Source of the DNA: Turnera subulata
Lineage: Eukaryota > Streptophyta > Magnoliopsida > Malpighiales > Passifloraceae
NCBI GenBank assembly: GCA_028386065.3
Contig: JAKUCV010003088.1
Location: 114,436 to 178,435, forward strand
Direction of reading: 5' to 3'
DNA length: 64,000 nucleotides
Shown here: positions 43,966 through 54,988 of the stretch, piece after piece
Position numbering within the stretch: position 1 is the stretch's first letter
Layout of the letters: each line of letters starts with the position of its first letter
The notes under the pieces: model-generated
The model's database searches: none
Told to the model about the DNA's origin: nothing
Seen by the model: only the letters and a program-made list of their open reading frames with translations
Translations under genes and position numbers: made by a program

Positions 43966-46850
43966 CTTACTATGGCTACTTGTAATATTCTGTTGCACCC
44001 TGACAATAAGAACTTTTAAACTAACAAGAAGAGGTTCTAAAGAGAAAATCTGTCCTCTCTTAGCGATTCAGTGTAAGTGATCCAACCCTACTCATGAACA
44101 AGACGATTCTACTATCGTCTTGGAACACGCAGGGAATCGAGCCACCCTCCAAGGCTCCAACCTTGTGCTGAATCATACTTTGCCTGAAGCTAGCACGATC
44201 CTCCATTATGCCATTTCAAAATGGATTGTAACTTTGAATCAAGTGATCACCGACGGAGGACTTGTCCATGAAAGTACCAATTCTTCAGTTGCACATGAGA
44301 CTACTCTGTAATTGGGCCTGGAAAGATGCACTAAGTTCAAAATGAACAAATCTTTCTACGTGGGGAAACATTCAGAGGAGATGATGTTAAGAGTAAAATT
44401 TGCTAATAAGTGAGGAAGATGCATGCGTCACACGTCAGACATCACCATGATTTCCTAACTTGCTCATAGGTAGTAAGAAAACAATTGCCAGGAGTTCACG
44501 TTATATTTGCAGTCAAGGTTCCCGAATCTCAAAGAAGATTCAATAACTTAACAGAATGTTGTTATTCTCTAACAATGAAAAAGTAATAGTTCTCTCGAGT
44601 TGTATTAACATCATGGTTAATTTTAACATGTTACTCTCCAAAATGCAGCAGTATGACTTCTCACGACATGCTGGATTTAGAGGACGGATGAAAGTTGAAT
44701 GTAAATGCTCAAGTTGAAATAATACAAAACTGACCTAGACCCATCCATGCCATGGCCTTTGCATTCTTTTCTGTCAAAGCAGCAAGCAAACTGGAGCCTC
44801 TTCGTAAAACAATGATGGAGAATCACCTCATCGGATTTAAAGACAATCGTCTTAAAGTTCATCCTATGACGGAAGAGCAGAACCAGTCTCTGACTCAATC
44901 AAGCTACATGCGCGAACCTTGGCCACATTTATTTCTTTCATGAAGTCTCTTACCATCTCGGCCTCAGAAAACATACCTGCTTCAGCATACATATTTGACA
45001 AGAGAACATAATACCCCGCTTTCTGCGGTTCCAACTTGATCAACCTTTTGGCAATCCGTCCTCCCACCTCAACATTGTTATGCACTCTGCAGGCCGCTAA
45101 TATGGCACCTAATACAGCAGCATCAGGATCCATTGGCATTTCTTCAATAAGCCGCTCGGCTTCTTCCAAAAGGCCTGCTCTTCCTAGACAATCAACCACT
45201 GTAGCGTAGTGTTTCAAGTCAGGCTCCAAGCCAAAATCTTGCATCATTTTGAGGCATGATCGTGCTTTGTCCACCAATCCACCATGGGCACATGCAGATA
45301 AAATTCCCAGAAACGTCACATCATTAGGCCTAACCCCTCTATCAAGCATCTGATCAAATAGGTCCAAAGCCATGCTGACATTCCCACTCAATCCACATCC
45401 CAGAATCAAGGAGCTCCAACAAAACACATCCTTTTCGCGCATCTTATCGAACATCCTGCAAGCGTAATTCAAAGCCGAGCATTTCACATACATATCGACA
45501 ATAGCATTCTCTAGACTCAACTCCAACCGAACACAGTTCCTAAGACACCATCCATGAACACTCTTTCCATGCTTTAACCGCCCCAATTGACTACACACCA
45601 AAAGCAAGCTCACCATAACAACCCCATCCAGCTCAACGCCAGCACCCACCATTTCCCTCCTAAACACTTCCAAACCCAAAACCGGCTCCCCATGTTGCGC
45701 ATACCCAGCTAACATAGCCGTACACAACACGGCATCCTTCACGGGCAATTCATCAAACAAACTGCGCGCATCAAACACTTTCCCAAACGTCACATACATA
45801 AACACAAGAGCCGATGCCACAAACAAACTCGCCTCCAACCCGATTTTCACGCACAACCCATGTACCAGAACCCCAAGCTCCACCGACCCAGTACCCGCGC
45901 AGGCACGCAAGACGAGAGGGAACGTGTAGTCGTCCGGCCGAACACCACCACTATCACCATCATTTTCCATCTTCCACATACGTAAAAACAACTCAATTGA
46001 CTTCTCCGGGAGGCGCGAGCGAGAGAACTCCCCGATTATGATGTTCCAGGAATAGATGTTCCTGTTTGGCATGTGAAAGAAAGCGGACAGCGCATCCGGT
46101 TGCAGCCTGTTGTGATGGGAGTATGCCATTACCAGCTTAGAACTGAGGATTACGTTGTGGTAAAGAGTGGTAACCAGCAAGCGAGCGTGGAGGTGGCGAA
46201 GGTGTTGGAGGTTGGGCGAGCTGTGGAGGAGGGTGAAGTAGTGTGAGATTAGAGAGGCATTTTCGTGTGGGATTGTGCAAGTGGAGAATGATACGAGGTT
46301 GTAAGAGAGGGACTGGATTCCCCTCCTGGTGGTTCCATAAACTCGATACATTTAATTTGGAACTTAGGGGAATTCAACGAAGCAAGAGTTGTTGTCCAAA
46401 AAAGGAATTGCAATAAAAGTGATGGTCCAGTTGAGCCAATCCATCAGGCCAAGCGGACTCGGGTGGCACCGGCCTGTTATCCATCCACTGCCGGGAGCGG
46501 GAGGTGGTCGCTGCTCTGTGAAACCAGCCTCACGCTTTGCCCTCCGCTTTAGGAGCCAAGTGACCCCAATTTTCAGAGGGGCCACTTGACTCAGCTCTCG
46601 GCTTGGATCGGGCAGGCCAGAGACTTGCCACACCGAGCCCAACCGTCCAGACTGGACGGATGTTCCATCACCTTTGACGCCCTCACTCGAGTTACAAGCC
46701 CACGTTACTGAGCTCGGCGAATGATTGTAACCAGCCAAGGCTAATATGGGAGAACAGTACTATCATTTCCTGCGATGTGGGAATGGCAGGACGGCCTCAT
46801 TCAAACACCTCAATCTTCCTCATAACCTGCTGAGTTGTGATGATCATTTT
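43966..46850 (-). repeat. Inverted segmental duplication, copy 2 (intact PPR copy)
   Basis: This is the partner of 13884-16495 in opposite orientation, about 27 kb away. It contains the intact PPR gene plus about 0.5 kb upstream and 0.9 kb downstream. The left edge lies about 200 bp beyond the LRR stop codon. Because the PPR frame is open here and ruined in the other copy, this copy is taken as the functional one. Confidence 0.88.
44864..46351 (-). CDS. PLS-class pentatricopeptide repeat protein with E domain
   Basis: This is an intronless 495-residue frame from ATG at 46351 to TAG at 44864. PPR motifs start at about residue 80 (NIYSWNIIIGEFSRS) and continue in the P-L-S pattern. Examples are PDDYTFPLVLRACAG, VFCWSSLILGCGLSGNVSMA, PNDVTFLGILSACAHGGLVD and PDLKHYATVVDCLGRAGLLE. 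The C-terminal E/E+ region has AAVLGAILAACRVHNN and KAGYYVLLSNMYAEAGMFSE. There is no DYW deaminase domain. The N-terminus is basic with Ser/Thr, consistent with mitochondrial or plastid targeting. By family it should be an organellar RNA-editing or processing factor; the target cannot be read from sequence. I believe At4g14170 is a close relative. Confidence 0.93.
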   Translation of the reverse strand: MYRVYGTTRRGIQSLSYNLVSFSTCTIPHENASLISHYFTLLHSSPNLQHLRHLHARLLVTTLYHNVILSSKLVMAYSHHNRLQPDALSAFFHMPNRNIYSWNIIIGEFSRSRLPEKSIELFLRMWKMENDGDSGGVRPDDYTFPLVLRACAGTGSVELGVLVHGLCVKIGLEASLFVASALVFMYVTFGKVFDARSLFDELPVKDAVLCTAMLAGYAQHGEPVLGLEVFRREMVGAGVELDGVVMVSLLLVCSQLGRLKHGKSVHGWCLRNCVRLELSLENAIVDMYVKCSALNYACRMFDKMREKDVFCWSSLILGCGLSGNVSMALDLFDQMLDRGVRPNDVTFLGILSACAHGGLVDKARSCLKMMQDFGLEPDLKHYATVVDCLGRAGLLEEAERLIEEMPMDPDAAVLGAILAACRVHNNVEVGGRIAKRLIKLEPQKAGYYVLLSNMYAEAGMFSEAEMVRDFMKEINVAKVRACSLIESETGSALPS

Positions 46851-49702
46851 CTGATAGAGTGGACTGGTTTAATTGTTTTGGTCTTTTGGCTATATCCCTA
46901 AGCACACCTTTACAGCTTTGGCTCGCTATTCTGACCTGACCACACTTTTCACCACTCGAACTTTCCTCCTTTCATTTTTATGATTCTGTGTCTTTACTTT
47001 GACTCTGATTGGTTTTACCTTTTCTCGTTTCTGGTTAGTTAATGGTAAGCTATTCTACCTAGTTAGCTAGCTATAGCTGCAGGGTCATCCATGTGAGGGG
47101 GGCTTAATGTTAGTACTACAAACAAATTAGTAAATTAGTATCCGTCCATATTGTTGATGATGATGCTTCTCTTGAGTGTTGTTTGTCACCATTATTTTGC
47201 CACCATTGCTGCCACCGCCTTCACTGATTCTGCTGCTTCCCATCTTTATTGTGTCCATTCTTTTAGTCTTGGCGTTTCTCACCAGTGTCACAAAACTTAT
47301 CTGATCATGCCACCGTCTCTAATAATGCTTGTATTTGATCTATGCAAAATGAGAATCTTTCACTTTTTTTGTTCTCTTTCTTTTCTTTTGTTTGTAGAGA
47401 ACTTGGCCTGCATGCATATTGATGATTTCCTGGAGCAAGTTTAGGGGGATTAATTGATTGATTGAAGAAGGATGATGAATTGGATATATCAAGGACGCCA
47501 TTGAAAGAACCTTGTATATTGGAAATTTTCACTGTATCATCAACCAGCAGTAGTAGTATATGCTACTTATGTACTTACCTCCTTCTCTTGCTCTCTCTGT
47601 TTTCTCATCCTTTTAGTTGCTTGGTGTCTCTGCATTGATCACTTGTGGCGTCAGTGTAATCGTAGGCATTTTACAAGATGCTATCGTTCCCCTAATGCCT
47701 GCCCTGGCAGATGTTTGCTCAGATATGAATCTATGCTGTTGTGGTCTGATGCAGTTAAAGTATTATGCCTTGTCATATATATATCAGAGCTACAATTCGT
47801 CTGTAGTTTTTGGTGCATTCATTTTTCAGTTTAATTATTGTTGCAAATTGTCTATTGTTGCAGTATACTGCTTATGCTAACATCTTTGTTATATCTTGTT
47901 AGGTACATCACTAACTCAGTTTTAATTCAATCTTGGTTTGATTCTCAAAAAAGGAAAAGAATAGAAATCAAATCACAGATGGTCCTCTCATGTATACTGT
48001 CTGTTTGTAGTATTTTGTTTCTGCACTGTATTTGTGTTACTTAGCTTTTGCCAAATGTTAGACTCAGTTGGATTTTCAACTAAGCCAATTTATGAATCAA
48101 CATTTAACTTTGATTCTTAAAAGAAAAAGCAAAATGGAAATGTCACTATTTAACTAACTGCTAAATCGGGTTTTGGAGCTTTAAAGTGAACAACCATTGA
48201 GAAATGTCTCGAGTACTGCTCCTGTGTCAATTCGAATGCCTTGAATGCCTTACATGGGGCAACCGATTCTCATATACACAGACATATTGAGATAGAAGAA
48301 CTGCTGGGGTATGCTAACACTGAAAGCATTTGTACAGCAAAAACATTTAACAAACAGTAACTCTATGGACTACTGAGTTGGGTCATTTTTTTTTTTTATC
48401 TCAACACTGAGTTGGGTCATTAGATATAGGTTTTGCAATTGAAAGTGTTACACTTCTATCTTTTTATCTGGTGTGTTAATAACTTACGAAGTTTGTCCTT
48501 GTTCAGTGAATGGTATGAGAGTCTTAGGGTATGCTTCATTTTCTGTTCTACGCTGGTGACAGGGAAAGGATACGCTTTTATTGCTCGCAAATGCTATCCA
48601 TCAGTCATAGTGACACGTCGTTGGGGAATCAACATGCTTTTTGCCTTTGTATATAAACGACGAGTCGAGGAGCTATTCGGACTGTCTGGAAAAATACTGA
48701 GGAGAGACTCTCGAATTTTGATTCTGTATTGGAGAGCATATACCCGTGCCAGAAGGGGAACAGATCCACGGCCGTAAGATTTGTTAAGCAAACGTGTAAG
48801 AACTTTTTTACACGTGGCGAGAGAGCAATGGCGAGGCTGAAATACGTGGCAGAAAAGCGGTGGCTGACCCCTAAACCCGTGGAGAGCAATTTGAGTTGCT
48901 TTCGGCGTTACCCAGACGCTTCAAACGACTCCTGCTGCAAGAGAGTTGCTTTCCCTACTCGCGGCTACTGCTACAGCCACACTACTCGCTCGCCTTTTAT
49001 TTTTATTTTTATTTTTATTTTTATTTTTATTTTTTAACCTTTTGTCCGTTTTCTTTTTTATTTACAATAATAAATAGCTTTTCTATAAACTAATTGTGCA
49101 CCCCGGATATTTATCATTTACCAGCCGTAATGTTGCGTGTTTCTTAGAATTTGGAGAATTATTTTCATGTGATATATAAACAATATTTACCATTTAAATA
49201 AATGTTTTAAGTTAATTTTGTTTTGTAAAATTCAAATCTACTGCACAAGAGTTGAACTAATAAACAGAGATATATGGAAGAAATTAATAATTTAATTTTA
49301 ATTTTTTTTAACTTAAATTTTTAATATTAACATGCTTAAATTTTATTCAATTTTTAATATTAAGCCACAATAACAAAAGGTAAGAATTATTACCCAAAAG
49401 GAGAAATGAGGAAGTGGGAGAAAAGGCGAGTACAAATTGCTGTTTCAAGGCGAGCGTGTATAGCGCAGAAACGTCAAAGTCATATGTCTTTGGTCCAAAC
49501 TTTTACAACATTACAGCATAATACTATATAAGAACTCTCTCCCCTGAATCCTGATGTCTCACTTTTTTCTCTGCCCTAAAACCCAACAAACCCCTACTTC
49601 CACAAAAACCAACCACATACAGCCACACACCTGCGTAAAAACACACACACACACGCAACACAACCAAACATAACATTAACACCCTTAAAAAAAGGAGCAA
49701 AA
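46851..49702. other. Long intergenic interval with a TTTTA microsatellite
   Basis: In 2.85 kb I see no frame with convincing coding features. (TTTTA)n repeats of about 8 units lie at 48995-49036. The segment 48580-48980 is noticeably richer in GC than its flanks but encodes nothing I recognise. The final about 200 bp (ACACACAC near 49640 and an A-rich run at 49687) form the leader of the Mpv17-like gene. Confidence 0.5.
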
Positions 49703-51873
49703 ATGAGCGGCACCCTCATGCGAAAATCCACCGTCTTCCTCCGCCACCTACGCTCCCACACCATCCCGGACCACCCAACAGCCGCCTCCGCCTCCTCGAC
49801 CACGCTTCACTCGCTCCTCAAGCACCAGACACCACCCTCCACCGGAAATGCACCGTCCAGGGCTTACTTTGGTTTCTCCAATTTCTTCAGAAGATCGAAG
49901 GATTGCCAGAACGAGCTCTCCCCTTCCATTTTCACCTCTGCTTTCTCGTCCTCATCGTCTTCTTCTTCTTCTTCTTCCTCGGCTTCTGCGGCGCTTTCCA
50001 GAATTGGGTTTGTTGGGTGGTACTTGGGTATGATAAAGTCACGCCCTGTTCTCACGAAATCCGTCACCTCTTCGCTTATTTACATTGCCGCTGACCTGTC
50101 TTCTCAGGTAATCTAACGAACTGATGACTAAGACACGAAGTCTCTGTTTTTATTTGGGTTTTTGTCGTTTCTTATGATTTCCCAAAAGTTGGATTCTTTC
50201 CCGGATTGTGTTTTCTGGGAAAAAAAAAAGGGTTTCCCCTTCTCCTTTACCGTTTGGGGTGCTATCCGGTGCCTTTTCTCTTGTTTTCTTGTTTAAAGAG
50301 GCTATAGTTTGCTTGTCAATCGCGTATTTATTATGTTTATAAACTTGTTAATCGAGAATGCCCACAGTGATTTAATTTCAACTTCAATTTCTTTGGTTTC
50401 ATTTTATAGTTTGTTTCAAATCTTTGTCGTTTGCGCGTGATATTGGTGTTTTGAGTGCTTTCCTTCAACTAGTTCTCTAATAATGTTTTTCGTTGTATTC
50501 ATGTGATGCTTGCTTCCAAGGGTGATCAGTTCGGTTAGAATTGGTCTGTGTTGGGATAACTTGTCTCTCTTGAGTTGTAAAGTTCCATGGTGTTGGTTAT
50601 GATTAATTTTTCTACTTTAAGCTATTCCCAAGTGCTACTTGACTCCATATGATTTAAAATATGGTATTTCATTTTTAAGTTTCTGCATGATTAAGTAATC
50701 ATGTTCATTAATGTTCAAACAAAAACAAAAATAATACGGTTTACTCTCATTGCCTGCTTTGAAAGACTGATCACTACATGGTTTTCCCATACTTATTTCT
50801 TGTAGCAGTGAGTTCCAAAATGTATGGCAGAATGTGTTATGTTGTTGCTGTAATTTAGGAGTAATATTATGTATCTTGTTTTATTGTGGAGATTATCATA
50901 TCAATGTCTCTGCAGACAATTGCAAAACAAAACTCGGAACCTTATGATTTGGTGAGGACATCGCGGATGGCTGGATATGGCTTACTAGTTTTGGGACCAA
51001 CGCTCCATGTTTGGTTCAATCTCATGTCAAAATTCTTTCCAAAGCGAGATGTAATCTCAACATTCAAGAAAATTCTCCTTGGTCAAACTCTCTATGGGCC
51101 TGCCATGACTGTTGTTTTCTTCTCTCTAAATGCACGTCTACAAGGTAATCACAAATTCTTATATCTGTAGATCTCTTTTAGGTTTATGTTTATTGTGATG
51201 TTTATGTTGGATGCAGTTTTACATTGGGGTTTTCTGATAATTCTGACGATATTTTTGGACAGCAGAACTAGATTCTTAACTTATGATCATGGTTGGTCTT
51301 GGTTTGATGAAGTTCACTTTAAATGCCACCTGCTTGTTTATTGAAGGTTTTAAAATTTCTTTTTATCAACTATTCTTAATGGTGGAATGTCCTGTCTTTA
51401 GCGAGCTACACTACGTTGAAGTTTGTGGTCGCGCGACATTGTATTCTTCAAATATTTTTAACACTATGCGGGAAGTTCATTTTGCAGAAAACTGCATCAG
51501 CTGCATAGGTTATGGCAATTTGACTTCATTTTTCTTCTCTTTGCCAGGTGAGAACAGCACTGAGATTGTTGCCCGATTGAAGCGAGATTTACTGCCTACA
51601 ATGATAAATGGTGTTATGTACTGGCCGATGTGTGATTTTGTCACATTCAAATTCATTCCGGTCCATTTACAGGTATGTGTAGGTTTACTACTGTTAGTAT
51701 GCTGTTCTGGATTTATTGCGCATTTGAATTCTAAGAATGTAGTCTGCCAATTTTTTACATCTGTTTCAACAACATTGTTTTGGCAGCCATTGGTGAGCAA
51801 TTCATTTTCATATCTATGGACTGTCTATATGACATACATGGCAAGCCTAGAGAAAGCAGGCACGACAAGCTAG
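49703..51873 (+). CDS. Mpv17/PMP22 family membrane protein
   Basis: There are four exons: 49703-50107, 50916-51144, 51548-51672 and 51787-51873, all GT-AG and in phase, giving 281 residues. The N-terminus (residues 1-100) is rich in Ser/Arg and contains a run of at least 12 serines encoded by a TCT/TCG microsatellite. It is probably an organellar presequence plus variable linker. The Mpv17 domain follows: WYLGMIKSRPVLTKSVTSSL, a second block GYGLLVLGPTLHVWFNLM, and the hallmark NGVMYWPMCDFVTFKFIPVH. The end is WTVYMTYMASLEKAG. About four membrane helices are expected. The family resides in mitochondrial inner or peroxisomal membranes and is implicated in small-solute permeability. Confidence 0.93.
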
Positions 51874-53347
51874 TTGATCATCGCATGCAAAGCTGCCTTC
51901 ACTGGATATTGTAGGCCATTGTTTTTAACTACACACCTCGCACTGGTGGTTGCATAATTTTCTAAACCGGTCGGATTTTGTTGGCTTAAATGCATTTCTT
52001 CAGTCGGGGTGTGGTTGAAATACAAGCTGCACCTCTTATATACTTGAGCGGCAACCACGGTGTTATTATTTTCTGCTGGTGTTAGACGTTTATGTATGAT
52101 AGGGTTTTATAAAGGAAGAGCATTGCAAACGGTTCTCTTGGGAAGCTATTTTTACTTCTGTCTGAGGTCTCTACTTGCTGTTTCTGAAAATTTCGTAATT
52201 GTACTATTACATTTACACCCAACTTATCAATATATTTGGGTTAAATATTACTTTATAAGAAACTGGTATCGGAAGATGACCAAGTAAATGCTGGAACTGT
52301 CAGGGCTTGGAAAACAGGCGGCAACTATATGTATAGAACATTAAAAACTCTTCATGGCATCCTTAAAGTCTGACCATCTTCATTCTATCTACCGCTGCCG
52401 AAGTCGTTTTCCTCTTATTAGAGGATGCGTGGTCCATTATTAACAATTTCATAGAAGTCCATTCGAGATCGGAATATCACAAAACTTGATTGTCGTAAAA
52501 AATTAAATCAAGACTGGTGATCACAACTGATATTTGGACACTTCTTAACCGGTTCCTTAACCAATTTCATATACTTCTTAACCAGTTTTCCATATTTAAA
52601 CATGTCCTGTTTCTTTTTTTCATATTTATTTGGTACAAACATGTTTTCTTTTGAGTCGAAACCAATCAAACATCCAATATTTATAGCCAGGGCCAAGCAC
52701 CATTCAACGATACAGTAAACTCAGCTGTTCTGGAAAAGCTCAAAAACGGAATTTGACAATCAACAATCAACATAGAAATATTATGAAACATCTGCTGGTA
52801 TTCCACGGCAATTGATAATGACAATGACAGTGATGTTGGAAAAAAAACATTTCCAGGAGCTACTTTCTTTGATGCCCCTTATACAGCGCCAAAGCTGATT
52901 CACTCCTATGCATCTTGCTGACGGTTCTATGTAAGCAGCACTCTCATCCAAATTGGAAGAATTCGTTATCAGAATCAAGGAAAGAGCAAACAGCCTTCTG
53001 CAATACGAACTAAGCTGGAACTCATATTGGATATTGACATAAAAGATTGAAGGAAAACGCTAGACTTTTTCCACACATCTCAACAGTTTCTGTCATAAAG
53101 ATAAAAAAGGAGTGATCGTCTGATGATTGAGTCACGCCTTGCAGGCAAGTCCAACATAAAAATGCCTAAAGTTGAGCAATAATGAATCACTGATGAAAGA
53201 GGTGCAGAGGAAAATAACAGACTAGGTAATGGAACTCGCTACTTCAAACGTACCTGAGCACGTTCTACGTCAGCTTTTTTGACCTTCCACCTTATCAGAA
53301 TAAGCAAGAGCAATTGTCAGACTATTAACAGTTGCTACATATACAAG
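51874..53347. other. Mpv17-gene 3' UTR and intergenic DNA
   Basis: The first about 400 bp are likely 3' UTR. Beyond that no gene is recognised up to the pararetroviral block. Confidence 0.5.
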
Positions 53348-53745
53348 TTACCATTCCATGACTGCATGCAGCTCCGCATCAATTGTGGATTTTGGCTGCT
53401 GAAATTTTCCACTGGCATAGGCACACACTTTTTCCTTTGATCGCGGGTCCATTCGCTTGTCCTTCCACTTGCAGACAGCTCCCCATCCTTCCATGCATCC
53501 GTCGGCCTCAATGATGATGTATGCGTTTTCGGGTGGTATCTCCATGTCAGGCAGGTTTTGCACCTGCTGCTTGATTTGTCTTACTATGTCCCAGTCTGAG
53601 GACTTCATTCTCTTGTCTCCATGCGGGCTTGTCTTCTCGTAGAGAGGACCTAGGAGTATTCCAACCAGCTCGAATCCATCTCTGTCCTCGTAGCAGCTCC
53701 GTGGTATGTCTCTCGGCGGGAACAGCTCGAATGCCGTTGGAGGTC
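53348..53745 (-). pseudogene. Endogenous badnavirus-like pararetrovirus, pol fragment
   Basis: On the minus strand a frame of about 130 codons matches the reverse transcriptase/RNase H junction of badnavirus-like Caulimoviridae. Recognisable blocks are GPLYEKTSPHGDKRM, PPENAYIIIEADGCMEGWG and VCAYASGKF followed by KSTIDAE. The fragment starts after an in-frame stop near 53745 and ends at about 53348, where homology is lost before the rest of RNase H. It lacks the catalytic reverse-transcriptase core, movement protein and coat regions. It is a dead partial copy in opposite orientation to the promoter block at 54122-54555. Confidence 0.85.
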
Positions 53746-54121
53746 AGGTAGTCAGATACGTTTTGTACGTTGTATCTGAATCCGACGTGGCTGTGGTTTG
53801 AAAGCCTTCAAGGTGGATATGCTCCATGCCTTCTCGTAGCAGTCGGTCCGAGGATTGTTATGTATAGAAAAGGTTTGGAATATAGGCGAGGTTGTCTCAA
53901 TATTATATGGGTTCTGGGCTTACCCTTTCCTTTCTATGGCATATCCCTCATAAGTTATTTTCACACGTAATAGTTCTGGTAATGCATGCAACAGATAAAC
54001 ACCCAGGCTACTTTTCCTTATTTTCACCTCTTCAGAGTTATGTGTTGCCCTTTTACCACCTTTTCTATTAGTATTCAAATAGCTTAGGATAAAATATGCA
54101 CATAGTTGGATAAAGTAAACC

Positions 54122-54357
54122 GGTCCCACCACTAATACACACTAATTATACACGCCGGTGGGTTATGGGTCCCACCACTAATACACACTAATTATACACG
54201 CCGGTGGGTACTGGGTCCCACCATTAATAATGTTCGCCGCCGTGGGGCCAGAAGTGGGACCTTTGCCCACTAGGATGTCAGGATAGGAAGGAATCAGGCA
54301 GCTGTCGATGGGGCCCACATGAGCACCCGGGTTGCCTTTCCAGGCCTATAAATAGGC
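54122..54357 (+). promoter_or_regulatory. Pararetroviral promoter with 46-bp direct repeats
   Basis: A 46-bp unit starting GGTCCCACCACTAATACACA is present 2.3 times (54122, 54168 and 54214). A short GC-richer stretch follows, then a strong TATA box (TATAAATA at 54347-54354). Immediately downstream lies the repeated leader (R) segment. This layout fits the pregenomic-RNA promoter of Caulimoviridae; whether it is active in the host is unknown. Confidence 0.65.
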
Positions 54358-54555
54358 ATCGCTTGTAACAAGAGGAGCACACAACTGGAGTTCCCAGAAA
54401 GTGTACTCTCTCTCTCTCTCTCTGTAAAATATTCAGTGTGAGCAATAAAATTTGTGAGGTATTTCCAGAAAATTAATAGTGTTCGAGCTTCCAATCTTAG
54501 TTTCTAAGTCGTGAAGCAAGATCCTTTGTTTCCCAGGCGCCACCCCGCCTGCATG
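54358..54555 (+). repeat. Pararetroviral leader/R repeat, copy 1
   Basis: This 198-bp segment runs from ATCGCTTGTAACAAGAGG to GCCTGCATG. It starts just 4 bp after the TATA box word and is repeated almost exactly at 54757-54956. It contains (CT)n followed by TGTAAAATATT and an AATAAAA word. The repeats differ by one CT unit. Confidence 0.9.
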
Positions 54556-54756
54556 GTAACGTCATCTCTCAAATCCGGAGAATTCTCTTCCTAGAAGACC
54601 CTTACCAGGGAATGACGGATGAGCAAGACAGAGCCTACAAAGAATTGGAGAGACTTACTTGCAACAACCTCAGGAATATCTGGGATTATTTCCGGGATTA
54701 CAAAACCTTGGCAGCAAAGTCCGGGAGAATGTACCTGGGAATGGAACTCTCCGACA
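54556..54756 (+). pseudogene. Pararetroviral ORF fragment between the R repeats
   Basis: A frame open on the plus strand across this 200-bp interval reads ILFLEDPYQGMTDEQDRAYK and later YLGMELSDN. It resembles the N-terminal region of badnavirus-type polyproteins; that assignment is by general resemblance only. It is fused without a gap to the second leader copy, which ends the frame after NRL. It is a short fragment with no catalytic domain. Confidence 0.55.
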
Positions 54757-54956
54757 ATCGCTTGTAACAAGAGGAGCACACAACTGGAGTTCCCAGAAAG
54801 TGTACTCTCTCTCTCTCTCTCTCTGTAAAATATTCAGTGTGAGCAATAAAATTTGTGAGGTATTTCCAGAAAATTAATAGTGTTCGAGCTTCCAATCTTA
54901 GTTTCTAAGTCGTGAAGCAAGATCCTTTGTTTCCCAGGCGCCACCCCGCCTGCATG
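54757..54956 (+). repeat. Pararetroviral leader/R repeat, copy 2
   Basis: This 200-bp near-identical copy of 54358-54555 ends at the same GCATG position. Here the next base begins U2 snRNA-like sequence, while copy 1 is followed by GTAACGTC and the viral ORF fragment. Confidence 0.9.
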
Positions 54957-54988
54957 TACCTTTCTCGGCCTTTTGGCTAAGACCAAGT
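54957..54988 (+). pseudogene. U2 snRNA 5'-end fragment
   Basis: TACCTTTCTCGGCCTTTTGG and the next 12 bases match positions 2-33 of plant U2 snRNA as I know it, with one C for T difference. The U2 sequence stops after CAAGT; the following TACTGATTCC does not match. It lacks the branch-point recognition region, Sm site and pol II snRNA promoter elements, so it cannot be a functional U2 gene. It is joined directly to the end of the pararetroviral R repeat. Confidence 0.8.

Noticed and set aside
48580..48800. Overlapping frames on both strands near 48600-48790
   Set aside because: They are mutually overlapping, have no family features, and no splice context was found.
54358..54956. The two 198/200-bp repeats as LTRs of an LTR retrotransposon
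   Set aside because: They lack TG...CA ends and a 5-bp TSD, and the neighbouring pol fragment is of Caulimoviridae type; an R-like leader repeat fits better.
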